From assembly GCA_020722245.1 (NCBI GenBank), contig DYLE01000176.1, forward strand, positions 1 through 5,039: a stretch of DNA of 5,039 nucleotides. Direction: 5' to 3'. This DNA comes from Desulfonema limicola. Its GTDB lineage: Bacteria; Desulfobacterota; Desulfobacteria; Desulfobacterales; Desulfosalsimonadaceae. Position 1 is the first letter of the stretch, and each line of letters opens with the position of its first letter. The notes beneath the pieces were generated by a model that was not told the origin of the DNA, made no database searches, and saw only the letters and a list, made by a program, of their open reading frames with translations. This document shows positions 5,037 through 5,039 of the stretch, one piece after another. Both the position numbers and the translations under genes were made by a program.

Positions 5037-5039
5037 ATA

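Larger units (their letters stand above)
4628..5039. other. AT-rich, repeat-bearing region upstream of the kinase, no firm gene
   Basis: Roughly 410 nt with no convincing gene. Base use differs from the GC-rich genes to the left, and 4760-4820 is almost entirely A and T. It contains a bulged hairpin, a 12-nt direct repeat, two 9-bp inverted repeats, a rightward promoter-like site and a pair of direct repeats at the edge, each listed separately. A strong AAAGGAGG at 4818-4825 on the + strand is followed by only a six-codon frame from TTG (4832, MIYFGQ). On the minus strand a frame without stops enters from the right edge and ends with TGA at 4865-4867 (57 residues). It has no recognisable family. 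Confidence 0.55.

Overview
The window is a piece of a Gram-negative bacterial chromosome. It is most likely a Desulfobacterota (former Deltaproteobacteria) sulfate-reducer-like genome. That placement is inferred from the style of the kinase (HRDVSPQN catalytic loop, one membrane helix, C-terminal TPRs), the neighbouring LysM lipoprotein, and a TTGAT...GTAAAAAGTC palindrome that I associate, from memory, with intergenic DNA of that group. No rRNA, tRNA or CRISPR array is visible.

Left third, + strand: the 3' end of panC (pantothenate synthetase) enters from the left edge. After 48 nt it is followed by a complete metK (S-adenosylmethionine synthetase), which ends in a very strong intrinsic terminator. 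The two genes look co-directional and probably co-transcribed.

Middle, - strand: a broken gene (1675-2020) keeps only the signal peptide and the first strands of a metallo-beta-lactamase-fold hydrolase, probably related to alkylsulfatases. It carries a one-base frameshift in a homopolymer inside the signal peptide. It is cut off before the metal-binding motif, at a perfect 11-bp palindrome. About 300 nt without a recognisable gene follow.

Right half, - strand: a two-gene operon. A transmembrane Ser/Thr protein kinase with periplasmic TPRs (2787-4544) is followed, one base after its stop codon, by a small LysM lipoprotein (2327-2785). Together they suggest an envelope-linked signalling pair: kinase in the cytoplasm, TPRs and a peptidoglycan-binding lipoprotein in the periplasm. 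A TTGACA promoter lies inside the longest possible reading frame of the kinase and argues for a start about 30 codons further in.

Right edge (4628-5039): an AT-rich stretch without a convincing gene but full of small repeats. It has a 12-nt direct repeat, 9-bp inverted repeats around a TTGACA-type rightward promoter, and two 16-17-nt direct repeats (ATAAAyTGTCC) at the very end. These may be the border of a mobile element lying outside the window.
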